A stretch of DNA of 45,583 nucleotides from Phycisphaeraceae bacterium (lineage in GTDB: Bacteria; Planctomycetota; Phycisphaerae; Phycisphaerales; Phycisphaeraceae). The stretch's first letter is position 1. Every line of letters begins with the position of its first letter. This document shows, one piece after another, positions 25,091 through 34,340 of this stretch. The stretch spans positions 1 through 45,583 of the forward strand of contig JADLFV010000114.1 of the NCBI GenBank assembly GCA_020849625.1, read 5' to 3'. Both the position numbers and the translations under genes were made by a program. The notes beneath the pieces were generated by a model that was given only the letters and a program-made list of their open reading frames with translations, had not been told where the DNA came from and ran no database searches.

Positions 25091-26128
25091 CTAGAACATG
25101 CGTTCCAGCATGGCGCGGTTGTCCTTGACCCACTGCACGAGCTGGCGCACACCACTTTGCCAGTCGGTCATCGGCTCCCAGCCGAACTCAGCTTTTGCCT
25201 TACGGATATCGGAGACGTACACCGGCTGATCGCCCGGGCGCCAGTCGCCCTTGGCTGGATCGAGCCGGGGATTCACTTCCTCCTTCAGCAGCTTGAGCAG
25301 ATCGCGCAGGGAGATGGTGTTCTGCGGGCCGCCGCCTATGTTGAAGATGCGGCCGGAGGTCTTGTCGATCTGTTTCCAGGCGCTGTCGTAGGCAGCGACC
25401 AGGTCGTCGATGAACAGCACGTCGCGCACCTGCTTGCCATCGCCATAGACAGTGATGGGCCGGCCGATCATCGCCGCGATGATGAACCAGGCGACCCAGC
25501 CCTGATCTTCCAGCCCGAACTGGCGATAACCATAAATGCAGCTCTGGCGGAACACGACGCTCCGCAGGTCATAGATGCGGGCGTAATCGCGCACGTACTG
25601 GTCGGCCGTGCCCTTGGAGCAGCCGTAGGGCGAGTGGAAATCGAGCACGCGATCCTCGGGGATGCCCAGCGGCAGGTCGCGATAGCTGTAGCGCTGCTCG
25701 CCTTCCACGATGGTGATGTCCTCCATGCCGCCATAGACCTTGTTGGTCGAGGCATAGAAAAACACGGGCTTTTTGCCCTTGCTCTCGCGCACCAGTTCGA
25801 GCATGTTGAAGGTGCCCAGGGCGTTGACCTGGAAGTCGAACACCGGATCGGTGACGGAAGTGGTCACCGCCACCTGGGCGGCCATGTGGAACAGGGCGTC
25901 GGACTTTTCCACCTCGCGCCGCAGGGCCAGCGTCGGCATGCGCACATCGCCGATCAGCACGCTCAGGTTGGCCGCGTTCTGCCGGCTGCGCAGCCAGTCG
26001 AGGTTTTCAACGCAACCGTTGCGGCCGAGATGGTCGTAGATCACCACGCGGCAGCCGGCGTCCAGATAGTGACGGGCGAGGTTGGCGCCAATAAAGCCGG
26101 CGCCTCCGGTGACAAGTACCTGTTTCAT
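25091..26128 (-). CDS. NAD-dependent epimerase, CDP-paratose 2-epimerase-like
   Basis: This 345-residue extended SDR enzyme makes a nucleotide sugar. It has GGAGFIG (8-14), MAAQVAVTTSVTDP (82-95), FQVNALGTFNMLE, STNKVYGG (127-134), and Tyr168-x-x-x-Lys172 in SPYGCSKGTADQY. It continues with FRQSCIYGYRQFGLEDQGWVAWF in two recognisable pieces, RQSCIYG and DQGWVAWF. The QVAVTTSVTDP, STNKVYG and SPYGCSKG pattern is that of CDP-paratose/CDP-tyvelose 2-epimerases rather than general UDP-glucose epimerases, so a 3,6-dideoxyhexose or related sugar is possible. No CDP-glucose pathway partner is in the window, so the substrate is uncertain. Confidence 0.88.
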   Translation of the reverse strand: MKQVLVTGGAGFIGANLARHYLDAGCRVVIYDHLGRNGCVENLDWLRSRQNAANLSVLIGDVRMPTLALRREVEKSDALFHMAAQVAVTTSVTDPVFDFQVNALGTFNMLELVRESKGKKPVFFYASTNKVYGGMEDITIVEGEQRYSYRDLPLGIPEDRVLDFHSPYGCSKGTADQYVRDYARIYDLRSVVFRQSCIYGYRQFGLEDQGWVAWFIIAAMIGRPITVYGDGKQVRDVLFIDDLVAAYDSAWKQIDKTSGRIFNIGGGPQNTISLRDLLKLLKEEVNPRLDPAKGDWRPGDQPVYVSDIRKAKAEFGWEPMTDWQSGVRQLVQWVKDNRAMLERMF

Positions 26129-26143
26129 GTCGGCGTTTCCCCT

Positions 26144-26911
26144 TTAGGCCGGCTTATGACAGACGGCCGCGATCTTCTTGGTCAGTATCTTAGCGTCTTT
26201 GCCATACAGGATATAACAGGCCCGGAAGAACAGATGGAAGAGGCCGGTGGCGATCAAACCCACGTAATTGGCTGGGTTTTTCCAGAAAACGTACAGCTTC
26301 AGCGGCAGCAGCCTGATTCGCTCGAAGCCGTTGATCTCCAGCACCTGGCGCAGGCTGTATTCGGTGAACGTGTTGAAGTGGTCGATGTTGTGGGCCAGGT
26401 TCTCCGAACCGACCAGCGGGTTGGCGCCGTTCAATCCATAGACCAGCAGCGTGCCGCCCGGGCGCATGGCTCGCTGGCACAGCTTCAGGAACGTCAGCAT
26501 TTCTTCCAGCGTCAAGTGGTTCAGCTCCTGCTCGCAGACGATCACATCGTAGGCCGCGCGCTTATCGCTAAGGAACGGGAACGCCTCGGCCGTCCGGCAG
26601 TTGAGCCCGCGCGCCTTGGCTTGTTCCACCTTCCGGGGGTCGGAGTCGATGCCCAGCACATTGCTGTAGCCCTGTTGCTTGAGCAGGTTGACCAGGTAGC
26701 CGGGCCCCGCACTGACGATCAGGATGTCCGCCTGGCGATTGCTGCCGACGTAGGGCAGGAAGTTGGCCTTGTAGTAGTGGAAGAAGGAGGTGTAACCCTT
26801 TTCCACGTCCTTGGGCGCCTGCCAGTAGGAGTCGAAAGGCTCGATACGGGCGGACAACTTCTCGGGAATGATCAGTTCGCTGTTCATGGGTTCAGTGCTT
26901 TCAGTGTTCAT
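26144..26911 (-). CDS. SAM-dependent methyltransferase
   Basis: This 255-residue class I methyltransferase has ILIVSAGPGYLVNLL (motif I, with AGPG in place of GCGTG), LGIDSDPRKVEQA (acidic residue for ribose binding), YDVIVCEQELNHL and MRPGGTLLVYG. The C-terminal region has a hydrophobic stretch (YVGLIATGLFHLFF) that may associate with the membrane. It could modify an EPS sugar or a lipid-linked intermediate. The ATG at 26911 has AGGG 6 nt upstream and overlaps the previous stop by 11 nt; ATG at 26887 is an alternative. The ribosome site is itself part of a copy of the repeated 16-mer at 26920-26935. Confidence 0.82.
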   Translation of the reverse strand: MNTESTEPMNSELIIPEKLSARIEPFDSYWQAPKDVEKGYTSFFHYYKANFLPYVGSNRQADILIVSAGPGYLVNLLKQQGYSNVLGIDSDPRKVEQAKARGLNCRTAEAFPFLSDKRAAYDVIVCEQELNHLTLEEMLTFLKLCQRAMRPGGTLLVYGLNGANPLVGSENLAHNIDHFNTFTEYSLRQVLEINGFERIRLLPLKLYVFWKNPANYVGLIATGLFHLFFRACYILYGKDAKILTKKIAAVCHKPA

Positions 26912-27917
26912 CGCGATCCCTTCCGGGGGCGGGGGTGTGGACATTGCGGATTTTGTATGGCCGGCGATCCTGGCTCTCATGGTAGATGCGCACCAGCAGT
27001 TCGCTGATGATGCCGATCATGACGAACATGACGCCCATGAGGAAGGTCATCACCGCGAACATGACCAGGATGTTGTTGTTGAGGCGGATCGGCTCGTCGT
27101 GACCGGTGAGATAGCCGTACTTCTGGGCGATGGCGATCGCCAGAGCCAGGAACGACACCGCCACCGCCGCCAGGGTCAGCTTGCCGAAGAAGTAGATGGG
27201 CTTGGTCAGATAGTCGCCCAGGAACTTGACCGTCAGCAGGTCGAGCAAGACTTTGAACGTGCGCTTGAGGCCGTACTTGCTGCGGCCGGCGGTGCGCGGG
27301 CGGTGATGGACGACCATCTCGGTGACCTTGGCCCCGCGCCACTTGCACACGGCCGGGAGGAAGCGGTGCATTTCGCCGTACAGCCGCACGTCCTCCAGCA
27401 CCACGCGGCGATAGGCCTTCAGCGAGCAGCCGAAGTCGTGAATCTCCGTGGTCCAGGTCAGCCGTTTGATCAGGCGGTTGGCGATCACCGAGGGAAAACG
27501 CCGGGAAAACAGCCTGTCCTGGCGGTTCTTGCGCCATCCGCTGACGATGTCCCAGCCTGGCGGCTCATCGAGCTTGGCCACCAGACCCGGCACGTCGGCC
27601 GGGTCGTTTTGCAGGTCGCCGTCCATGGGCACGATGACCTTGCCGCGGGCCCGCTCGAACCCAGCCGCCATCGCCGCGGTCTGGCCGAAGTTCTTCATGA
27701 ACTCGATCACGGTGAAGCGACCATCGCCGCCGATCGCCTGCTTCAGCGCGGGAATCGTGTCGTCGTGACTGCCGTCGTCAACGAAGATCACCTCGTAGCG
27801 CTGCGGCTGGCCGTCCATCATCGTCCGCAACTGGCGCACCAGTTCGGGAGCGTTGGCCTGTTCGTCGTACATGGGAATGACGATGGAGACGTCGATGAGA
27901 GGATCGGATCGGGTCAT
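26901..27917 (-). CDS. DPM1/ArnC-like family 2 glycosyltransferase with C-terminal TM helices
   Basis: This 338-residue polyprenyl-phosphate sugar transferase moves a sugar from an NDP-sugar to polyprenyl phosphate, or directly onto the glycan. N-terminal GT-A domain: SIVIPMYDEQANAPEL, VIFVDDGSHDDT, NFGQTAAMAAGF, VPMDGDLQNDP (DxD) and DFGCSLKAYRR. Two TM helices follow at about 230-255 and 272-300. This architecture could supply the donor used by the GT39-like enzyme at 8415-10418. The ATG at 27917 has AGGGGTG just upstream; the longer frame to 28019 lacks similarity. Confidence 0.9.
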   Translation of the reverse strand: MTRSDPLIDVSIVIPMYDEQANAPELVRQLRTMMDGQPQRYEVIFVDDGSHDDTIPALKQAIGGDGRFTVIEFMKNFGQTAAMAAGFERARGKVIVPMDGDLQNDPADVPGLVAKLDEPPGWDIVSGWRKNRQDRLFSRRFPSVIANRLIKRLTWTTEIHDFGCSLKAYRRVVLEDVRLYGEMHRFLPAVCKWRGAKVTEMVVHHRPRTAGRSKYGLKRTFKVLLDLLTVKFLGDYLTKPIYFFGKLTLAAVAVSFLALAIAIAQKYGYLTGHDEPIRLNNNILVMFAVMTFLMGVMFVMIGIISELLVRIYHESQDRRPYKIRNVHTPAPGRDRDEH

Positions 27918-27942
27918 GATTTCACCCCTGTTGTGATTCCAT

Positions 27943-29181
27943 TCAGTTGACGGACCGCTGCGAGGATATCGCCTGATGCAGCAGCGTTTCCAGTTGTCCG
28001 ACGCATTGGTTGGCATCATGCCGGCCGCGGACGGCAGCCGCGCCGCGCTGGCCCATCGCGGCCACCTCTGCCACGGACAGCCGGCACATCGTGCCCATCG
28101 CGTTGCTCAGCGCCTCGATCGAGCCGGGCGAGATCAGCAAACCGTTGACGCCGTTCTCAACCAGTTCGGGAATGCCTGCCACCCATGTGCTGATCACCGG
28201 GCGATGCATGGCGAATGCCTCCATGATCACCACCGGCAATCCCTCGGCAAAACTGGCCAGCACCAGGGCGCGATGCCGAGTCAATTCCTGCCGCACGCGC
28301 TCGCTGTCCTGCGCCCCCAGCAGAGTTACCGCATCCTGCAACTGATGCTGCGCGATGGCCCGCTCGATCTCACCGCGCGATGGGCCGTCGCCGATCATGG
28401 TCAGCTCAACCGGGATACCCTCGCTGCGCAACTTGGCCACCGCTTCGATCAGCAGCGGCGCGCCTTTCTCCGGCGACAGGCGACCGACGAACAGCAACCG
28501 CGGCTCGCCGGGAACTTCCGTGGCCGGTTGATCCAGAAACGCCCGGTCCAGTCCGCAACGCACCACGTGCATCTTCGGCCACAAGCTCTGCGGCGAGATC
28601 ATCATCGCCTGCCCCCGCCCGAAGTTGGTGGCGAACACGGTAAAGGCTGCCTGCTTAATCTTGAGCACGATCGCCCAGCGCGTCGGGTCGTACGTGTCGC
28701 GCATGCCGTGACTGGTCATGCTGAAGCTCACGTCCGCGATCACCGCCGCCAGCATCGCTACGTTGGCCGCGTTCATGGGGATGTGCACGTGCACGTGCTG
28801 GATGCCGTGCTGCTCGATGCGCCGCGCTAGGTACGCTGCCTGCATCAGGTACGCCAACTGCGTGAAAAACCCTTTGATTCCCGGCTGATGAGCCTGCCAG
28901 GCCAGGGCACACGCTTTCAGCCAGCGCAAAGGATGGCGCAGTTTGCATGCCGTAACCGCGGCGATCAGGCGCAGCGGCGAACCTTCCAGGATGTAGTCAG
29001 TCTGCTGTCTCTCGCGGCGAACTTCCTCGCCGGCGTTGGCTTCCTCCGGCGGCTTGCGCGTGGAGTAGGTGTGCACCGTGTGCCCGCGCTGCCGCAGCAG
29101 GCGCACTTCATCGCGGATGAACGTGTCGCTGGTCCGCCCGTAGAGGCTGGTGATGTAAGCCAGGCGCATCGGCTCAGCCAT
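27943..29181 (-). CDS. family 4 glycosyltransferase
   Basis: This 412-residue GT-B enzyme has LAYITSLYGRTSDTFIRDE at the N-terminus (the SETFI-type start common in EPS GT4 proteins), HVHIPMNAANVAML, LLFVGRLSPEKGAPLL, LTMIGDGPSRGEIE, and an intact EX7E in AEGLPVVIMEAFA, then GIPELVENGVNGLL. It acts on a lipid-linked acceptor at the cytoplasmic face. ATG at 29181 overlaps the upstream stop by 8 nt; the ATG at 29169 (MRLAYI) is an equally good start. Gap to the next gene is 25 nt. Confidence 0.9.
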   Translation of the reverse strand: MAEPMRLAYITSLYGRTSDTFIRDEVRLLRQRGHTVHTYSTRKPPEEANAGEEVRRERQQTDYILEGSPLRLIAAVTACKLRHPLRWLKACALAWQAHQPGIKGFFTQLAYLMQAAYLARRIEQHGIQHVHVHIPMNAANVAMLAAVIADVSFSMTSHGMRDTYDPTRWAIVLKIKQAAFTVFATNFGRGQAMMISPQSLWPKMHVVRCGLDRAFLDQPATEVPGEPRLLFVGRLSPEKGAPLLIEAVAKLRSEGIPVELTMIGDGPSRGEIERAIAQHQLQDAVTLLGAQDSERVRQELTRHRALVLASFAEGLPVVIMEAFAMHRPVISTWVAGIPELVENGVNGLLISPGSIEALSNAMGTMCRLSVAEVAAMGQRGAAAVRGRHDANQCVGQLETLLHQAISSQRSVN

Positions 29182-30100
29182 CGGCCGGCTCCTTGCGCTC
29201 CTCGCGCGGCTGCCAGTTCAGGGCGTGACGCAACTGTTTGTTGGACCATGACACCGGCTTATGCAGCGCTTCGACCCGCCGCGGCTGAAGGAAGTAGGGC
29301 AACCGGGTCGAATGGCCGGTCAACATCGACGCCAATTTCGCCACGCACATCGCACAGCCATAGGGCATCGGCACGCGCAGGCCGCGCACCTGTCCGGCGT
29401 ATTGCCAGCGGGTGACCGTCGGGTCGTCCAGCACGTTGAGGATCAACTCCTGTTCGCTCTCGCGCTCGATAGCCTTGACAAATGCCAAGGCGGCGCTGTC
29501 CACGTGCACCAGGCGGGCGGGCGATGACGGCGCGATCACCAGTTGCAGCGACCCGAACTTTCTGCCCAACACGAATGCACCGTCCACGCCGTCACCGTGC
29601 AGCACCGCCGGCCGCAGCACGGTCAACGCCCAGTCGTGCTCCACCGTCTTGTCGCGCACCAGCCATTCCTGCAGCGTCTTGGACTGGGCGTAACCGTCCA
29701 GCGACCCCATGGTCTGCTCGCGCAGCACCGGCGATGTTTCATCCACGTACGAGCCGACCTGCGACCAGTCATACACGCTCATGCTGCTGCACAGCACGAG
29801 CCGGCGACAACTGGTTCTGCTCATCGCATCCAGCAAGCGGCGCGTGCCTTCCACGGTGGTGCGGATCAACTCCCGCGCATCGCCGCGCAGGGCGGCCGCC
29901 AGATGAACCAACACGTCGATGCCGTCGAACGCCCGCTCCAGATGTTCATCAGTCAACAAGTCCGCCTGAATCTGCTCGATTTCGCCGGCATCTTCGCGCA
30001 ACTTCAGATCAAGCACGCGCACGCTATGGCCGGCCCGCAACAATGCTGCCGCGATGTGTCGCCCCAGGTAACCACTGCCGCCGGCGATCAACACCTTCAT
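29174..30100 (-). CDS. NAD-dependent epimerase/dehydratase
   Basis: This 308-residue extended SDR enzyme has GGSGYLG (7-13) for NAD binding, VHLAAALRGD, CSSMSVYDW, and Tyr-x-x-x-Lys in DGYAQSKTLQEW. It probably modifies a nucleotide sugar; the C-terminal region is not diagnostic of one substrate. The ATG at 30100 forms an ATGA overlap with the stop of the oxidoreductase gene. A longer frame from 30121 is less likely. It is one of three SDR enzymes in the locus (with 15010-15999 and 25091-26128). Confidence 0.87.
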   Translation of the reverse strand: MKVLIAGGSGYLGRHIAAALLRAGHSVRVLDLKLREDAGEIEQIQADLLTDEHLERAFDGIDVLVHLAAALRGDARELIRTTVEGTRRLLDAMSRTSCRRLVLCSSMSVYDWSQVGSYVDETSPVLREQTMGSLDGYAQSKTLQEWLVRDKTVEHDWALTVLRPAVLHGDGVDGAFVLGRKFGSLQLVIAPSSPARLVHVDSAALAFVKAIERESEQELILNVLDDPTVTRWQYAGQVRGLRVPMPYGCAMCVAKLASMLTGHSTRLPYFLQPRRVEALHKPVSWSNKQLRHALNWQPREERKEPADG

Positions 30101-31233
30101 GTGTTGGCTTCCTCCGCCCACGGCATCGGCTCGATCGGTGAAAACGTGGTGGTCATGCGATAAGGCGTGCCCATGCGCCGTGCGTCATGGATCGCCAGCA
30201 CCATCTCATTGACGTGCAGGCAGAACTCAGCCGACAACCGGCAGGTGCGCTCAGCTTCGATCGCCGCGGCCATCTCCGCAATCGCGCTGCAGAAATCGCG
30301 CTGCTGCGAGCCGCGATACTTGACCTGTTTGCGCTTGCCGCCCAGCAGCGGCAGCTTGCGTCCCACCGGCATCAGCTTGCGGGCCCGGCGAATGGTGACG
30401 TAGCGGCGATGGCGGATCGGCGAACGATCGCGGCGCGGGTCCGCCACTTCCAGCACGCCGTCTTCACCGAAGAAACGCAGGGCGTGGTCAACCGGGGCAT
30501 AGACCCCGCAGGTCAGGCGCGCGATCACGCCATTGGCGAAGCGCACGAAGGCCACGGTGAAATCGTCGGCCGATTCAACCCTTTCCCCCGGCACCTTGTC
30601 CACCACCAGGCATGCCGCATCCGCGGTGATCGACTCGGCCGGCCCGAAGAAGGCGCACAGCCAGGTCAGCACGTAACCGGCATGCTCGATCGTGCAGCCG
30701 GTCTCAAACTCATCAACGTAAGGCCACGGCACGCCGGCCTCATTGATCCATTTCTGCACCGGCATCTTGTGCACCATGCCGTCGTCCATCTCGGCGTACA
30801 CCAGGCGCACATCGCCGACCACTTTGTCGCGCAGGGCTTTCCACGTGGTCTGGGCTGCTTCGTTCAGCAAGGTGCAGGGTGCGGAAGAAATCTGCACGTT
30901 CTTCTCGCGGGCCAGGGCCACCAGTTGCTTGGCCTGCTCGATGTCGAGTGCTAACGGCTTTTCGGTGTAGACGTGCTTGCCCGCTTCCAGGCATTGCCGC
31001 GTCGTCTCATAGTGAGCGCGCGGGTTAGTCAGGTTCAAAACCATCTCAACCCGGGCATCAGCCAGCATCTGTTCCAGTGACTCGTAAACCCTGCAGCCGG
31101 TCAGCTCCGCCATCTTGCGGGCGCGGGCCGGGTCGCTGTCACAGGCGCCGACCAGTGCCAGTTCCGGATGCAGCGGCAGCGTCAGCCGATACATGTTCGC
31201 CACGTAACCGCAGCCGAGCATTGCCAATTTCAC
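30097..31233 (-). CDS. Gfo/Idh/MocA-family oxidoreductase
   Basis: This 378-residue NAD(P)-dependent enzyme has an N-terminal Rossmann domain (LAMLGCGYVANMY, ACDSDPARARKMAE, VLNLTNPRAHYE, YTEKPLAL with the conserved EKP Lys) and a C-terminal alpha/beta domain. Members oxidise or reduce sugars and inositols, including UDP-sugars (WbpB/WlbA) in amino-sugar pathways, which would fit the DegT aminotransferase. The GTG at 31233 is chosen: it gives a GTGA overlap with the stop of the GT2 gene and has GGGAG 9 nt upstream. An ATG at 31251 would place that ribosome site inside the gene. Confidence 0.88.
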   Translation of the reverse strand: MKLAMLGCGYVANMYRLTLPLHPELALVGACDSDPARARKMAELTGCRVYESLEQMLADARVEMVLNLTNPRAHYETTRQCLEAGKHVYTEKPLALDIEQAKQLVALAREKNVQISSAPCTLLNEAAQTTWKALRDKVVGDVRLVYAEMDDGMVHKMPVQKWINEAGVPWPYVDEFETGCTIEHAGYVLTWLCAFFGPAESITADAACLVVDKVPGERVESADDFTVAFVRFANGVIARLTCGVYAPVDHALRFFGEDGVLEVADPRRDRSPIRHRRYVTIRRARKLMPVGRKLPLLGGKRKQVKYRGSQQRDFCSAIAEMAAAIEAERTCRLSAEFCLHVNEMVLAIHDARRMGTPYRMTTTFSPIEPMPWAEEANT

Positions 31234-32249
31234 TGTCCGCCGCTCCCGCATGCAGGTTTGTATTCAATCAACGTCGCCCGTCTGCCCGCCAGGCGCGCGA
31301 GCCAGTAGCGGACCTGTCCCAGCATCGACGGGAACTTGCCGAGCATACACAGCAAAGCCCAGGCCCAGGCGTCCTTTGCGGTCATGCCGCGTTTGCGCGC
31401 CGCCAGCGTGAGCCGGACGATCATCACCGGATAGACCAGCAGCAGCAGCAAGCCCCATCCGCGCGTCAGGCACGCAGCCGCAATCACGATCACGGGCACG
31501 ATCAATCCCCAGAACCATGTGCTGCGCATCTGTCTGACGTAGTGGCGCTGCGGCGCTTTGCCGTGCATGGCTGCCCCCTCGGCAAACCCCCAGCCGCTGC
31601 GCACCGCGCGCTTCCACCACTGGCTCAAGCGCGTCATGGCGGCGTCGTGCAAGGTCATCTCCGCATCCAGTCGCTCGATATGAAAACCTGCCGCACGAAA
31701 GCGGATGCAAAGCTCCGGTTCCTCACCGCAGATCAACGCCGGATTGAAACCGCCGACCTGCTCGAACGCGCTGCGCCGCATCATGGAGTCGCCGCCGCAC
31801 GCTTTGGCGATGCCGATGGGTGCGTTCCATTCCATGTCGATCAGGCGGTTGTAGATGGATGCTTCTGGAAAGCGTTCTCGCCTGCGACCGCACACGACTG
31901 CCAGCTTGGGGTTCTCATCCAGGCGTTGGGCTGCGATCTTCAGCCACTCGGCCGCCAGTTCGCAGTCGCCGTCAACCAGTTGCACGTACGTGATGTTGCC
32001 GCTCAATTCCGTTAAGCGCTGCACGCCGGCGTTGCGGGCGCGGGCGGCGGTGAATGGCACGGTGGCATCCAGTTCCACCACCTCCGCGCCGAGTTTGCGG
32101 GCCAGTTCCACGCTGCCGTCACTGGAGCCGGAGTCCACGTACACCACCGCGGCTGCTTTGCCGACGCAGGAGCGCAGGCACGTTTCCAGCCGCGCCCCTT
32201 CATTGCGGCCGATCGCCACCACGCCGACCTGTTGCAGGCGATCCGTCAT
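31230..32249 (-). CDS. family 2 glycosyltransferase with C-terminal membrane segment
   Basis: This 339-residue GT-A enzyme has VVAIGRNEGARLETCL, VVYVDSGSSDGSVELA, PFTAARARNAG, YVQLVDGDCELAAEW (DxD) and GEEPELCIRFRAAG. Two hydrophobic segments (about 250-285) suggest anchoring at the inner membrane. It is a likely EPS repeat-unit transferase. ATG at 32249 forms an ATGA overlap with the GT4 gene upstream, and its stop forms a GTGA overlap with the oxidoreductase gene, so it is translationally coupled on both sides. Confidence 0.9.
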   Translation of the reverse strand: MTDRLQQVGVVAIGRNEGARLETCLRSCVGKAAAVVYVDSGSSDGSVELARKLGAEVVELDATVPFTAARARNAGVQRLTELSGNITYVQLVDGDCELAAEWLKIAAQRLDENPKLAVVCGRRRERFPEASIYNRLIDMEWNAPIGIAKACGGDSMMRRSAFEQVGGFNPALICGEEPELCIRFRAAGFHIERLDAEMTLHDAAMTRLSQWWKRAVRSGWGFAEGAAMHGKAPQRHYVRQMRSTWFWGLIVPVIVIAAACLTRGWGLLLLLVYPVMIVRLTLAARKRGMTAKDAWAWALLCMLGKFPSMLGQVRYWLARLAGRRATLIEYKPACGSGGQ

Positions 32250-33391
32250 GCGTTCAGTTTGCGGGCGTAGAGCACATTTTGAATGAATGAGGCGTACTGT
32301 TCGACCACCACGTCCCAGTCGAATCGCGTTTCAACCAGTCGCCGGCGGCGGGCAGCCTGTTCGGGCGAATCGTTCTGCAATGCCCGCTTCAGAGCGGCGC
32401 TGACCGCCGCGATGTCGGTCGTATCAGCCAATTCGCCGCAATCCGCCATCATCCAGCGCGTCAATTCACAATCGTGGGCCACCACGGGCAGCCCGCAGGC
32501 CAGGGCTTCGAGGTAGATGTTGCCGAACGATTCATTTCGACTCATGTGCAGCAGCACGTCGGCGCTGCGATACAGTTGCGGCATGCGCTCGCGCGGCAGC
32601 GTGAGCCGGCGATAGCGCCCCCCCGGAAAAAGCTGATGACCTGTTTCATCCACCTGCTGCCGCAGCGGACCGTCGCCGGCGACGAGCATCCGGGCGTCGG
32701 GAATCGCCGCCGCAGCTCGTAAGCCGTCCGGCACGAACTTCGATTCAATCAACGCGCTGACCATTAACACCACCGGGCCATCTTTGCGCAATCCGAACTG
32801 CTGCCGATCGCCGCTTCCGGGGGCGGGGGAAAACGTCCGGGGGTTGACGCCGTTGGGGATGAGCGTGCAGGGCCAGCGTTGACTATTGCGGGCGAAGTAT
32901 TCAGGGTTGGTGCAGACCAGGCCATCGCAGTGGAAGAAGCGATACTCGCGCCCCCGGAAGTAAGCGGGCCAGTCGCCGTTCTCGGTGATGTAGATGCAGG
33001 CGGGGCGATGCGGGGCGGTGCGGCGGGCGCGTAAGGCCCAGTTGACGAAGGGATAACTGCACCCGATGGTCACGTCGAAGTCCGCGGGGTTGTAGGCACG
33101 CATCAGGCTGGGGATGAAGGTCAATTCTTCCCACGCATACTCGTTGCGCAGGACAGGCACGCGGGGCCAGCGCTCGAAACGTTCGCGCGGCACGCAGCCG
33201 GCATGGATGAACTGATACGGGTCATCGTCACGAGGCTGACCCGAGCCGACCATCGTGACCGCGAAATTCTCTCGCAGCGCCAGGTGCCGGCCGATCGATT
33301 CCAGGGCCGCTTCGGCGCCGCGAGCCACCCGGTGCAGCCCGGGCAGCGCGATCAGCACGCGCGTGGGCTTGTGTTTGCTGTTATTCCGCAT
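32246..33391 (-). CDS. family 4 glycosyltransferase
   Basis: This 381-residue GT-B enzyme has VLIALPGLHRVARGAEAALES (Gly-rich start), IPNGVNPRTFSP, VVLMVSALIESKF, MLVAGDGPLRQQV and the EX7E in NESFGNIYLEALA, followed by PVVAHDCELTRWMM. The segment TFSPAPGSGD is encoded by one of the three identical 16-mers (32814-32829). It overlaps the upstream GT2 gene by 11 nt and the downstream GT2 by 4 nt. It acts in EPS repeat-unit assembly; the sugar is unknown. Confidence 0.9.
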   Translation of the reverse strand: MRNNSKHKPTRVLIALPGLHRVARGAEAALESIGRHLALRENFAVTMVGSGQPRDDDPYQFIHAGCVPRERFERWPRVPVLRNEYAWEELTFIPSLMRAYNPADFDVTIGCSYPFVNWALRARRTAPHRPACIYITENGDWPAYFRGREYRFFHCDGLVCTNPEYFARNSQRWPCTLIPNGVNPRTFSPAPGSGDRQQFGLRKDGPVVLMVSALIESKFVPDGLRAAAAIPDARMLVAGDGPLRQQVDETGHQLFPGGRYRRLTLPRERMPQLYRSADVLLHMSRNESFGNIYLEALACGLPVVAHDCELTRWMMADCGELADTTDIAAVSAALKRALQNDSPEQAARRRRLVETRFDWDVVVEQYASFIQNVLYARKLNA

Positions 33392-34340
33392 CCGCCAGCT
33401 TCTGTTTCCAGAGCAGTGTCCAGACGTCCCCAGCTTCGCGCCCGGATTGCTCGTTGCCGCGTCCCATCAGGCGTAGCAGCAGCAGTCGCGTGCCCCAACT
33501 GAGCAGGTCCACCCAGCGCAGCAGCAGCGCCGCCGCCGGTCCGTAGCATTTGCGTTGCACCATGTAGCGTGCCCGCCATGAAGCCGCCGCCCGGCGTTTG
33601 GCCGCCATGCGCGTGGGATCGGAGGAGCCGCCGCCGTAGTGCAGGATGCCGACTGCCGGGTCGTAGTGGCGACGATAGCCTGCGCGTGCGAAGCGATGTG
33701 AAATCTCGATGTCTTCGCCGTAGAAGAAAAAGTCTTCATCGAGCAGGCCCAGCTCGCGCACCGCATCGCCGCGGCAGAAGAGGAAGGCTCCCCCCAGCCA
33801 TTCGACGTCGCGCTTGACGGTGCGGCGATCCCAGCCGTTGTCCTCGGTGTCCGCCCAGCCGAACAAGCCCGGCAGGCGATAGGAAAGATTGGTGGCGTTG
33901 ACGATCTGGCGCAGGGGCGAGGGAAACTTGCGGGCGGTGATCTGCACCGAGCCGTCGGGGCTGTCGAGTCGGCAACTGAGCAGGCCGATGTCGGGCGACT
34001 GCTGCATGACGTCAAGGCAGTAGGCCATGCAGTTGTCGCCGACGACAGTGTCGCTGTTGAGCAGCAGGATGTATTCGCTGTCGCGGCAGTGCTGGTAACC
34101 GAGGTTGTTGCCGCCGGCAAAGCCCTTGTTGTCGGGCGAGACGATCAGCGTCACCACGTCGGACCATTGGCGCTGACTGATGACCTGTGCCAACTGCGTA
34201 TCGGAGCCGTCACCTGAGCCGTTCTCGACCAGAATCGCGTTGGCATCGCCCACCTGGCGCAGTTGCGGGACCAGCGATTCGAGGCAAGCGGCCGTCAGGT
34301 CAGGTGTGCGGAAATTGATGATGATGACGGACAGTTTCAC
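33381..34340 (-). CDS. family 2 glycosyltransferase (rhamnosyltransferase-like)
   Basis: This 319-residue GT-A enzyme has LSVIIINFRTPDLTAACLES, ILVENGSGDGSD, NKGFAGGNNLGYQH, ILLLNSDTVV (NxD variant of DxD), WLGGAFLFCRGDAV and FFFYGEDIEISHRFARAG. This pattern fits the WsaE/rhamnosyltransferase-like branch. The GTG at 34340 is chosen because it forms a GTGA overlap with the stop of the polymerase gene and directly precedes the conserved KLSVIIINF strand; the frame upstream to 34430 has no similarity. Confidence 0.9.
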   Translation of the reverse strand: MKLSVIIINFRTPDLTAACLESLVPQLRQVGDANAILVENGSGDGSDTQLAQVISQRQWSDVVTLIVSPDNKGFAGGNNLGYQHCRDSEYILLLNSDTVVGDNCMAYCLDVMQQSPDIGLLSCRLDSPDGSVQITARKFPSPLRQIVNATNLSYRLPGLFGWADTEDNGWDRRTVKRDVEWLGGAFLFCRGDAVRELGLLDEDFFFYGEDIEISHRFARAGYRRHYDPAVGILHYGGGSSDPTRMAAKRRAAASWRARYMVQRKCYGPAAALLLRWVDLLSWGTRLLLLRLMGRGNEQSGREAGDVWTLLWKQKLADAE